Positions 1 to 5,228 of a stretch of 46,303 nucleotides of DNA are shown one piece after another. The stretch lies in contig CAJUQG010000006.1 in assembly GCA_910588025.1 (NCBI GenBank), forward strand, positions 1 to 46,303. The letters are read 5' to 3'. Position numbers and translations under genes: made by a program. The notes beneath the pieces are model-generated. The model saw only the letters and a list, made by a program, of their open reading frames with translations, was not told where the DNA came from and searched no databases. Every line of letters begins with the position of its first letter. Positions within the stretch are counted from its first letter, which is position 1. Source of the stretch: an uncultured Bacilli bacterium (GTDB taxonomy: Bacteria; Bacillota_I; Bacilli_A; RF39; UBA660).

Positions 1-53
1 TTTACATATAAAAAGACTGTTTCTAAAATCCTTTGACTTTGTCAACAGTCTGG

Positions 54-82
54 GACACCTTTTACTAAAGGTGTCTTTTTTT
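54..82 (+). terminator. Rho-independent terminator
   Basis: GACACCT (54-60) and AGGTGTC (69-75) form a 7-bp stem with a short loop, followed by seven T. It would end a + strand transcript entering from the left of the window. Just before it, AGACTGTT (14-21) can pair with AACAGTCT (44-51), giving a second possible hairpin. Confidence 0.7.
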
Positions 83-96
83 ATTTGTCTTTTTCT

Positions 97-159
97 TTAA
101 TCAATATAATTAGTATAACTAGTATTATTAGATATTCCATAGCTACTTCCTAATATCAT
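97..159 (-). CDS. possible 20-residue peptide
   Basis: A very short minus-strand reading frame starts at an ATG five bases after a GGGGTGA ribosome-binding-like sequence. Upstream on the same strand is an extended -10 element (TGT then TATAAT, complement of 202-210) with a weak -35 (TTCGAC, complement of 224-229) 16 bases away. The peptide is rich in Ser, Asn and Tyr and has no hydrophobic segment. I recognise no family. The only support is the promoter and ribosome binding site arrangement, so it may not be a gene. Confidence 0.2.
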   Translation of the reverse strand: MILGSSYGISNNTSYTNYID

Positions 160-298
160 AATAATCACCCCATTTTTTTGAGACACAAAAGTATCTTGAA
201 CATTATAACATAGATTTTTCACTGTCGAACTTTGTCGGACGCTATTGGCTAAAAAAATGTTCGAAATATGATAATATAGGCGCTTATAGGGGGATAAT

Positions 299-433
299 AT
301 GACAAAAAGTCAAATAGAAAGAAAAATCAAACATTTAAGACAAGAAATCGTATATTTGAGCAGAGTTTTTCCAAACAGTCAAAAATTATGTGTTTTAAGG
401 AGCAAGTATAGGCATTATAAAAAGTTAACTTGA
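299..433 (+). CDS. small basic protein, 44 residues
   Basis: An ATG at 299 follows an AGGGGG ribosome binding site (about 288-293). The 44-residue product is basic and predicted helical, with an I..K-I..LR.EI pattern. That spacing faintly recalls the first helix of Spo0E-type phosphatases, but the characteristic SQ.LD motif of the second helix is absent, so I do not assign that family. It sits 46 bases before the PemK-like gene on the same strand and could be a partner such as an antitoxin, although the toxin gene has its own promoter starting at this gene's stop codon. Function unknown. Confidence 0.4.
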   Translation: MTKSQIERKIKHLRQEIVYLSRVFPNSQKLCVLRSKYRHYKKLT

Positions 434-458
434 AGTAAAGATTTATTGTTGTTATAAT
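430..458 (+). promoter_or_regulatory. strong sigma-A-type promoter of the pemK-like gene
   Basis: TTGAAG (430-435), a 17-base spacer and TATAAT (453-458) preceded by TGT (extended -10). Transcription would begin near 465, just ahead of the ribosome binding site (GAAAGGAG, 464-471), giving a very short leader. The -35 box overlaps the stop codon of the 44-residue ORF. Confidence 0.65.
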
Positions 459-479
459 TTACCAGAAAGGAGTAGCAGT

Positions 480-1160
480 ATGGTAGAAGAAAAAACAACA
501 GAAAATCACATTGAACAAACATCAAAGAGAAATGAATCTTTATTACGAGCTACTTCTAATCTAACAGAAATATGTAACCTATCAAATGATTCGCAGAATA
601 AAAAATATCAATATTTGCCTTTTTGGTTAGAAAAAGAATCAAAGTTATTGTTACGAGAATTAAAGAATCCTAGAAAATTTTTTCGCACATATCAAAGAGG
701 AACTATTGTTAGAGTTGATTTTGGAGTAAATATTGGATGTGAATTTTCACAGATACATTATGCTATTGTGTTGAATAAGAAGGATAATCGTTTAAGCGAG
801 ACAATTTCAGTATTACCACTAACATCAAAAGATAAAGGTAGCAATTTAAATGTAGGAAATATTATATTCGACAATGCTATGAAGACTTTAAAAGAACAAT
901 TAAATAAAACAATTACTGAAGCAGAAGACAATAAAAAATTTAAAGAGGATATTCAAAAACTAAGAGAAGTAATTAATTTTTATTCATTAAACCCTATTAG
1001 TTCGTTTGCTTGTTATCGTAATTTAATTACAATAAGTAAAAGTCGAATTAAAATACCGATCAATGAATTTGATTTTATTAACAAAACAAAATGTGACTCA
1101 AGTGTAATGGAAAAAATAGATAAAGAAATAGTAAAATATTACACTAATATAAAAATTTGA
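480..1160 (+). CDS. PemK/MazF-family toxin-like protein
   Basis: A 226-residue protein whose centre has the PemK/MazF-type beta-barrel signature. The barrel starts near residue 70 with RGTIVRVDFG, continues through HYAIVLNK and VLPLTSK, and closes near residue 174 with CYRNLITISKSRI. Members of this family are usually sequence-specific endoribonucleases in type II toxin-antitoxin systems. This version is about twice the usual 110-residue length: it has a roughly 68-residue polar N-terminal extension and a charged helical insertion around residues 135-165. No standard antitoxin gene is next to it; the 44-residue ORF upstream is the only nearby candidate. A strong own promoter and good ribosome binding site suggest active expression. 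Toxicity is not shown by the sequence. Confidence 0.75.
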   Translation: MVEEKTTENHIEQTSKRNESLLRATSNLTEICNLSNDSQNKKYQYLPFWLEKESKLLLRELKNPRKFFRTYQRGTIVRVDFGVNIGCEFSQIHYAIVLNKKDNRLSETISVLPLTSKDKGSNLNVGNIIFDNAMKTLKEQLNKTITEAEDNKKFKEDIQKLREVINFYSLNPISSFACYRNLITISKSRIKIPINEFDFINKTKCDSSVMEKIDKEIVKYYTNIKI

Positions 1161-1215
1161 TGTATCAAAAATGGGTATTTATAATATAATATAAATGTAT
1201 AGTATTACATAATAA

Positions 1216-1244
1216 TTGACAAAAATTATATTATTTGCTATATT
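1216..1244 (+). promoter_or_regulatory. consensus promoter of a candidate small RNA
   Basis: TTGACA (1216-1221), a 17-base spacer and TATATT (1239-1244) with TGC just before it, giving an extended -10. This is one of the best promoter matches in the window, yet no open reading frame follows it before the opposite-strand HNH gene. Confidence 0.7.
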
Positions 1245-1250
1245 ATTAGT

Positions 1251-1375
1251 GCAATTGGGATATTTTAGTATACCCAGTTTGCGTTGATTTGTCGCTCCTT
1301 GTTAAACATATAGCGCGGAGCAGAAAATCCAAATTTCATTTGGTGAAAGGGATCAATTAATTGGTCTCTTTTTGT
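1251..1375 (+). ncRNA. candidate small RNA of about 125 nt, class unknown
   Basis: Between the promoter at 1216-1244 and a terminator (GGGATCAA, 1349-1356, pairing with TTGGTCTC through G-U pairs, then TTTTT) lies a structured non-coding stretch. Visible helices include TGGGATA with TATACCCA (one bulge), GCTCC with GGAGC around an AT-rich loop, and CCAAAT-TTC-ATTTGG. It does not match the conserved cores I know for SRP RNA, 6S, tmRNA, RNase P or T-box leaders. It lies between the toxin gene and the HNH gene, so it may belong to the same mobile element. Boundaries are estimated. Confidence 0.4.
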
Positions 1376-1398
1376 TTATTTTGCTATAATTATAATGT

Positions 1399-1435
1399 TC
1401 CTAGATATCCTGTGCGGATCTAGGACTTTTTATTT
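1399..1435 (+). terminator. second hairpin with T tract
   Basis: TCCTAGAT (1399-1406) pairs with ATCTAGGA (1418-1425), with an additional CC/GG pair inside, followed by CTTTTTATTTT. It is oriented for + strand transcripts and overlaps the stop codon of the HNH gene. Oddly, an extended -10-like sequence (TGC then TATAAT, ending at 1390) lies immediately before it. Confidence 0.5.
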
Positions 1436-1882
1436 TAAGTAACTTTTTCCAAAAGTTTTAATAAACTCATCTAAGTCTCCATAGTGTTCTAAAAAATAAT
1501 CTCTGCATCTATCATGCCAGTATTGATTGAAATCAGCGTCTTCCTGAAGAGTAGAGTGATGATATTCACACAAAGGTATTATAAATCTATATTTCATAGA
1601 ACGTTGCCGATTTCTACCTGAAAAGCATTCATGCCAGGTTAAATTTTTAGTAGAGCCACATAACATACATTTATCCTTGTTATCTGTAAAAACAGAGTAG
1701 CGATTTCTTTCAAGTTTAGCTAGCTTTGATGATTTCTTTTTTATTTGATAGCTATTTGATTTTTCTTTATATTCAAAGTATTCACAATTAGTTTTGTTAC
1801 ATTTTCTTATATCTATTATTTTATTTGATTTTTTACACTCAAAAGAGTGATTCATTTTGATTTTTAAGTATTTACAATTCAT
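1430..1882 (-). CDS. phage-type HNH-like zinc protein
   Basis: 150 residues. The C-terminal half has the layout of a family of small phage HNH proteins: CMLC (residues 72-75), HE (84-85), then C105 and H108-H109, ending with the typical EFIKTFGKSYL. HNH proteins of this kind are common in Gram-positive phages, and many are nucleases. The N-terminus adds a possible second zinc site (C3, C16, C28, C33) and a Lys-rich linker. The ATG at 1882 has no convincing ribosome binding site. Upstream lies a cluster of inverted repeats (1901-1963) that could be an operator. The neighbours (PemK-like gene, possible attachment site) suggest a prophage or integrative-element remnant. Confidence 0.65.
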   Translation of the reverse strand: MNCKYLKIKMNHSFECKKSNKIIDIRKCNKTNCEYFEYKEKSNSYQIKKKSSKLAKLERNRYSVFTDNKDKCMLCGSTKNLTWHECFSGRNRQRSMKYRFIIPLCEYHHSTLQEDADFNQYWHDRCRDYFLEHYGDLDEFIKTFGKSYLK

Positions 1883-1900
1883 GATATTTTTAGCTCAAAA

Positions 1901-1963
1901 AATTACTCTAAAATTACTCCGAAGTGGCAAAAAAGAGAGTAATTTTGCAATTTGAGAGTAATT
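1901..1963. repeat. operator-like cluster of AATTACTC repeats
   Basis: AATTACTCT (1901-1909) and AATTACTCC (1912-1920) lie in one orientation 11 bases apart, and AGAGTAATT (1936-1944) and AGAGTAATT (1955-1963) lie in the other. The four half-sites form nested inverted repeats just upstream of the HNH gene start at 1882, where a repressor would act. The 11-base step equals about one helical turn. Confidence 0.6.
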
Positions 1964-2011
1964 GTTGTTTAAGATAAACCCAATGAATAAGGGAAAATAA
2001 TAATATAATAT

Positions 2012-2029
2012 ATCCCGTACGGGTCACCA
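2012..2029 (+). other. tRNA 3'-end-like sequence, possible attachment site
   Basis: The 18 bases read as the last part of a tRNA: end of the T loop, CCCGT (T stem), ACGGGTC (acceptor 3' strand), discriminator A and CCA. No tRNA body precedes it, and a terminator follows at 2042-2066. Many integrases use tRNA 3' ends as attachment sites and leave such a copy with the native terminator at the far end. If so, 1-2029 would be the end of an integrated element. CCCGTACGGG is also a plain 10-bp palindrome, so chance or an operator cannot be excluded. Confidence 0.45.
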
Positions 2030-2041
2030 AATATGTGTTAA

Positions 2042-2066
2042 AAGCCTTTAAATAAAGGCTTTTTTA
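2042..2066 (+). terminator. Rho-independent terminator
   Basis: AAGCCTTT (2042-2049) and AAAGGCTT (2054-2061) form an 8-bp stem followed by a T tract. It sits 13 bases after the tRNA-like CCA, where a tRNA terminator would be, and it insulates the retron from upstream transcription. Confidence 0.75.
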
Positions 2067-2157
2067 TTGGTTATTTTTTTAGGGATTGAACCCATGATAA
2101 TAAAATAAGCTATTTTTTTGATAAATTAATCCAAAAAAGAAAGATAATTGAAAAAAA

Positions 2158-2187
2158 TTAGAAAAAGTCTACGTTAAATGATATAAT
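2158..2187 (+). promoter_or_regulatory. retron promoter
   Basis: TATAAT (2182-2187) preceded by TGA (extended -10), with a weak -35 TTAGAA (2158-2163) 18 bases upstream. The predicted start, around 2193-2195, coincides with the first base of the a1 arm of the retron RNA, which supports both calls. Confidence 0.6.
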
Positions 2188-2192
2188 ATCAA

Positions 2193-2357
2193 TGCAGTAG
2201 TGATTGTTAATTCATACTTTAGCGAGTCGCTAAGGGACTTTTATTATATATGACAAAAAATCGTAATATTCCAAAGGACAATTCTACACGTTGTGTAGAG
2301 GCTTCGTTGCACTTCGCAATAAGTCCATTTCCATATTACAATATCATTAGTACTGCA
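2193..2357 (+). ncRNA. retron msr-msd RNA
   Basis: The region before the reverse transcriptase has the parts of a retron RNA in order. The 5' a1 arm, TGCAGTA (2193-2199) then TGAT and TGTTAAT, pairs with the 3' a2 arm, ATTACAAT, ATCA and TACTGCA (2335-2357), with small bulges. TTAGC (2219-2223) directly after a1 matches the retron branching-guanosine context, making G2222 the expected 2'-5' branch point. AGTC (2225-2228) and GACT (2236-2239) form a msr-like hairpin. The msd part is closed by GGAC (2276-2279) with GTCC (2323-2326) and contains TCTACAC-GTT-GTGTAGA (2283-2299) and TTGC-ACTTC-GCAA (2307-2319). The a2 arm ends 20 bases before the RT start codon. The msr/msd boundary is inferred, not shown. 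Confidence 0.7.
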
Positions 2358-2377
2358 CTCAAAAAGGAGGTAGCAAA

Positions 2378-3330
2378 ATGTGGAAATACACTGGAACAAA
2401 AGAGTGTAATGATTTTTTGCTATCTCTTCATTTATTTGAATACAAAGATGAAAAAAAGTATATAAAAACTCTTTATTCTATTACAAATAAGATAGATTCA
2501 AACTATAAACGATATAAAATAAAAAAAGCAATGGGAAATCTAGAACGATTTATGAACCAAGTGCTTTACTAAAAGAAATTCAAAAAAATATTTTAACTAA
2601 TATTCTTAACTATAAATCAATTTCTAAATATGCAAAAGGCTATAAAAAAGGTCTTTCCCTAAAAGATAACGCCATTCCTCACATCAATCAGAAAAACATT
2701 TTAAAACTTGATATAAAAAATTTTTTTGAAAGCATTTCTTTTTTGAACATTTATAATAGTTGCTTTTCCATTGAATATTTTCCAAAGTCTGTTGGTATGC
2801 TATTGACTTATTTGTGTACATATAATGATCATTTAATTCAGGGCGCTCCAACTTCGGCATATATTTCAAACTTAGTCATGAAAGAGTTTGATGAAGAATT
2901 GGGTGTTTGGTGTGATAAAAATAAAATAGTTTATACCAGATACTCCGATGATATGACTTTTTCTGGTAATTTAAACCCTCACGAAGTAATTCTAAAAGTA
3001 AAAAAAATGTTAAGTCAAATAGGACTTGAATTAAACAAAAGTAAAATTCATGTAGTAAATAGAAATTTTAGTCAAAGGGTGACAGGATTAGTTGTAAATG
3101 AAAAAGTGCAAGTTTCTTCAAAGTATCGTCGAGAAATAAGAAAAGAGATATACTACATAATGAAATTTGGTCTTTCTTCTCATTTAAAAAAATTGAATAT
3201 TCAAGTCGGACCAGAAAAATATTTAAAAAAATTATATGGTAAAATTCTGTATGTTTTACAAATTGACAAAGAGAATCAAGAATTTTTAAAATATAAAGAA
3301 ATCATAAATAAATTAGCGAAACACCATTGA
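2378..3330 (+). CDS. retron reverse transcriptase, split by a -1 shift at an A7 run
   Basis: Translation starts at ATG 2378 behind a strong AAGGAGG site (2364-2370). The 0 frame runs to codon 50 and would stop at 2570-2572. Shifting back one base at A7 (2521-2527) continues into the frame ending at 3330 and gives 317 residues, normal for a retron RT. Across the join the protein reads KIKKSNGKSRTIYEPS, as expected for the start of the RT fold. Hallmarks follow in order: NAIPH near residue 98 (retron NAxxH), LDIKNFF near 111 (first catalytic Asp), QGAPTSAY, YSDD near 189 (catalytic; most retrons have YADD), and VTG near 235 (retron RNA recognition). The downstream part alone could only start at a TTG at 2743 and would lack the first catalytic Asp. 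The enzyme would make branched msDNA from the upstream RNA. No effector gene adjoins it. Whether the shift is programmed, transcriptional slippage, a mutation or a sequencing error is open. Confidence 0.8.
2521..2527 (+). other. A7 slippery run in the retron RT gene
   Basis: In the 0 frame the run reads ATA AAA AAA GCA, so bases 2521-2527 form the heptamer A AAA AAA. This is the X XXY YYZ pattern on which tandem tRNA-Lys can slip back one base. A -1 slip gives AAA AAA AGC and restores the RT reading frame exactly. I see no convincing upstream Shine-Dalgarno stimulator or strong downstream hairpin close by. Confidence 0.6.
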
Positions 3331-3375
3331 TAAAAATGAAACGAATAAGATTTTGCCACAAATCCTTTTTAATGC

Positions 3376-3402
3376 AAAAAAAACACAGTTATTCTAAAAC
3401 TG
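3376..3402 (-). terminator. terminator of the lipoprotein gene
   Basis: On the minus strand CAGTT, a 7-base loop and AACTG (3386-3402) are followed by a run of T (complement of the A run at 3376-3383). The stem contains the stop codon of the lipoprotein gene. On the + strand the same hairpin is followed by CATTTTT, so it may also stop transcription from the retron. Confidence 0.65.
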
Positions 3403-4252
3403 CATTTTTAATATTTTCCATAAATTCTTGCATGATCGTCAAGTAATTATCGTTATTTTGGCGATTTTCATCTGATAGAGTGGTCATCGTATTTACTACA
3501 ACAATTTGTGCGCCACTATTTTTTAAATCTTGAATTACTCCCGCCGTATCCTCACGATTTAAAATAAATAAATACTTATAAGTTCCATTACTAAAGTTCC
3601 GTTTTAAAATATTTAAACTTTCTTCAGAAGTATTATCTTCTAAAGAAGTAATCTGAAATCCATATTCTTCTAAAAAACGAAACATATTGGATGAAACAAC
3701 TAAATGAGCTTTTCCACGAGCAGCATTTCGCGCAATATTACGCATTTCAGCATCTTTTAAAGAAAGTGTTTCTTCTAATGCTTTATAATTCTTGGTAATT
3801 TCTTCATTGACAAACTTACTACTAATCAAGTTTTCTAAATTGGTACGTATATTGGAAGCCAGCATTAAAGCATTACTTGGACTTAGCCATAACTCTTCAA
3901 CACCATACTTATATTTAAGTCCATAGGTTACATCAATGATTTGTAAACGTTTATTTGCATTACTAAAATCTTTAGCAATTTGCTTTTCATCAGTTTGTCC
4001 ATTATAAATAAACAAATCGCCTTTGCTGTATTCCGTTTTTTGTTTGTCAGTAAGAGTATAATCACTTACATTAGCACCATCAGGATAAATACTCGAAATA
4101 CTAGAATGTGTTCCATATAAAACTTCTGCAAAATAACTAATTGGATAGACCGTTGTGTAAATACGAGCTTGATCCAAATTATTTTTTTCTAAACACCCTG
4201 AAGTTAACAAAACAAAACAACTTAACAAAACCACCATAAACGGTTTTTTCAA
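3389..4252 (-). CDS. ZnuA-like metal-ABC substrate-binding lipoprotein lacking metal ligands
   Basis: 287 residues. A lipoprotein signal ends at LTSGC (lipid-modified Cys20), so the mature protein should be anchored outside the membrane. The body follows the cluster A-I (ZnuA/MntA-type) fold: YPISYFAEVL, DLFIYNG, WLSPSNA, and SNMFRFLEEYG. The family normally binds Zn or Mn through three His plus one acidic residue. Here the first His position (G-x-x-x-H-D-Y) is Ser, the second (pHvWL) has become EELWL, and the third (sHxaF) is Ser, so metal binding is doubtful. No permease or ATPase gene adjoins it. It starts at TTG with a strong GGAGG site and overlaps the yidD stop, implying coupled translation. 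It may bind another ligand or act as a structural lipoprotein. Confidence 0.7.
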   Translation of the reverse strand: MKKPFMVVLLSCFVLLTSGCLEKNNLDQARIYTTVYPISYFAEVLYGTHSSISSIYPDGANVSDYTLTDKQKTEYSKGDLFIYNGQTDEKQIAKDFSNANKRLQIIDVTYGLKYKYGVEELWLSPSNALMLASNIRTNLENLISSKFVNEEITKNYKALEETLSLKDAEMRNIARNAARGKAHLVVSSNMFRFLEEYGFQITSLEDNTSEESLNILKRNFSNGTYKYLFILNREDTAGVIQDLKNSGAQIVVVNTMTTLSDENRQNNDNYLTIMQEFMENIKNAVLE

Positions 4253-4473
4253 ACTTTTTCCTCCTTTTTGGGAACTGGATCATAACCATAGGTTCCTTTG
4301 GGACGACATTTTAAAATTCGTTTGATACCAAGTAAAAATCCTTTCCAAAATCCATGAGTTTCAATTGCCATGATCATATAATTAGAACAACTTGGAATAT
4401 GACGACAAAATTGATGACTAGAAAAAGGAATGACTTGATAAATCCGAATAAAAAAAATGAGGATTCGACCCAT
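4249..4473 (-). CDS. yidD: membrane protein insertion efficiency factor YidD
   Basis: 74 residues with the YidD pattern: an amphipathic N-terminal helix, then YQVIPFSS, CRHIPSCSNYM, a GFWKGFLLGIKRILKCRP segment and GYDPVP near the end. YidD acts at the inner face of the membrane and assists YidC/Sec-dependent insertion. I choose the ATG at 4473, six bases after GGGTGG, rather than a TTG four codons upstream. The lipoprotein gene follows with a short overlap. The usual neighbours (rnpA, yidC, rpmH) are absent here. Confidence 0.9.
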   Translation of the reverse strand: MGRILIFFIRIYQVIPFSSHQFCRHIPSCSNYMIMAIETHGFWKGFLLGIKRILKCRPKGTYGYDPVPKKEEKV

Positions 4474-4543
4474 GAAACCACCCAAAAGTATTTTACTATA
4501 GATTAGAATTTTTGTAAAATAACTTTTTAATAGTTAGAAAATT

Positions 4544-4552
4544 TGCTATAAT
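4544..4552 (+). promoter_or_regulatory. extended -10 promoter of rnc-smc
   Basis: TGC followed by TATAAT (4547-4552), with no good -35. Transcription would begin near 4559, about 19 bases before the rnc start codon. Confidence 0.5.
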
Positions 4553-4577
4553 GAATAAGAAAAGAGGCTTATAAAAA

Positions 4578-5225
4578 ATGGACTTTTTAAGAAAAATGAA
4601 CATCAAAATGAACAATCCTAAACTATTAGATATTGCATTCACTCATAGCTCTTATTCCAATGAACATAATTGTGAAAATTATGAGCGTTTAGAATTTTTA
4701 GGAGACGCAGTTTTAGAACTAGTAACCAGCGATTATTTTTATCAAGAAACTTCATGCAAAGAAGGAGAAATGAGTAAAATAAGAGCATCCTTTGTTTGTG
4801 AAAAAGCCCTTGCCACTTATGCCAAAAATTTAAAAATGGAACAATACATTAAAGTAGGGCATGGCCAAGAAAAAAATGTAAATGATACCATCATCGCAGA
4901 TGTTTTTGAAGCAGTCACTGGAGCAATCTATTTAGACCAAGGCTTTTTAGTTGCTAAAAAATATATTGATACAATTATTATTCCTTATATCAAAGCAAAG
5001 AAAAACTTTTTAGAAGACTACAAATCTACACTTCAAGAAATGGTTCAAACTGACAAAAAATCTTTAGAATATATTCTGGTGAGTGAAACGGGTCCTGCTC
5101 ATGATAAAAAGTTTGAGGTAGAAGTAAAAATAGATGATATGATTTATGGTACAGGAGTTGGCAAAAGTAAAAAAGAAGCGGAACAAAATGCTGCTTTAGA
5201 TGCCATTGAAAAAAGTGCGAGGTAA
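4578..5225 (+). CDS. rnc: ribonuclease III
   Basis: 215 residues. The nuclease domain carries the signature ERLEFLGDAVLE (residues 36-47) and the later acidic site in ADVFEAVTGAIYLD. A double-stranded RNA-binding domain occupies about 150-213 (DYKSTLQEMVQ to KKEAEQNAALDAI). It cleaves double-stranded RNA in rRNA and mRNA maturation. It precedes smc with only three bases between stop and start, the conserved rnc-smc arrangement of Bacillota. Confidence 0.96.
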   Translation: MDFLRKMNIKMNNPKLLDIAFTHSSYSNEHNCENYERLEFLGDAVLELVTSDYFYQETSCKEGEMSKIRASFVCEKALATYAKNLKMEQYIKVGHGQEKNVNDTIIADVFEAVTGAIYLDQGFLVAKKYIDTIIIPYIKAKKNFLEDYKSTLQEMVQTDKKSLEYILVSETGPAHDKKFEVEVKIDDMIYGTGVGKSKKEAEQNAALDAIEKSAR

Positions 5226-5228
5226 TCT

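Noticed and set aside
225..264. Possible LexA-type operator (CGAAC and GTTCG half-sites)
   Set aside because: The half-sites are about 27 bases apart instead of four, and CGAACTTTGTCGG does not match the second half.
299..433. Spo0E-type phosphatase assignment for the 44-residue ORF
   Set aside because: Only the first-helix spacing matches; the SQ.LD motif needed for that family is absent.
2081..2099. T-loop-like sequence on the minus strand (GGGTTCAATCCC)
   Set aside because: The stem pairs poorly beyond three bases, and no tRNA body, anticodon arm or CCA end accompanies it.
2250..2465. 71-residue ORF over the retron RNA region
   Set aside because: It runs through the msr-msd hairpins and into the RT start in another frame, has no ribosome binding site, and its composition follows the RNA structure.
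2684..2869. 61-residue minus-strand ORF inside the RT gene
   Set aside because: It is antisense to conserved RT motifs and has no ribosome binding site.
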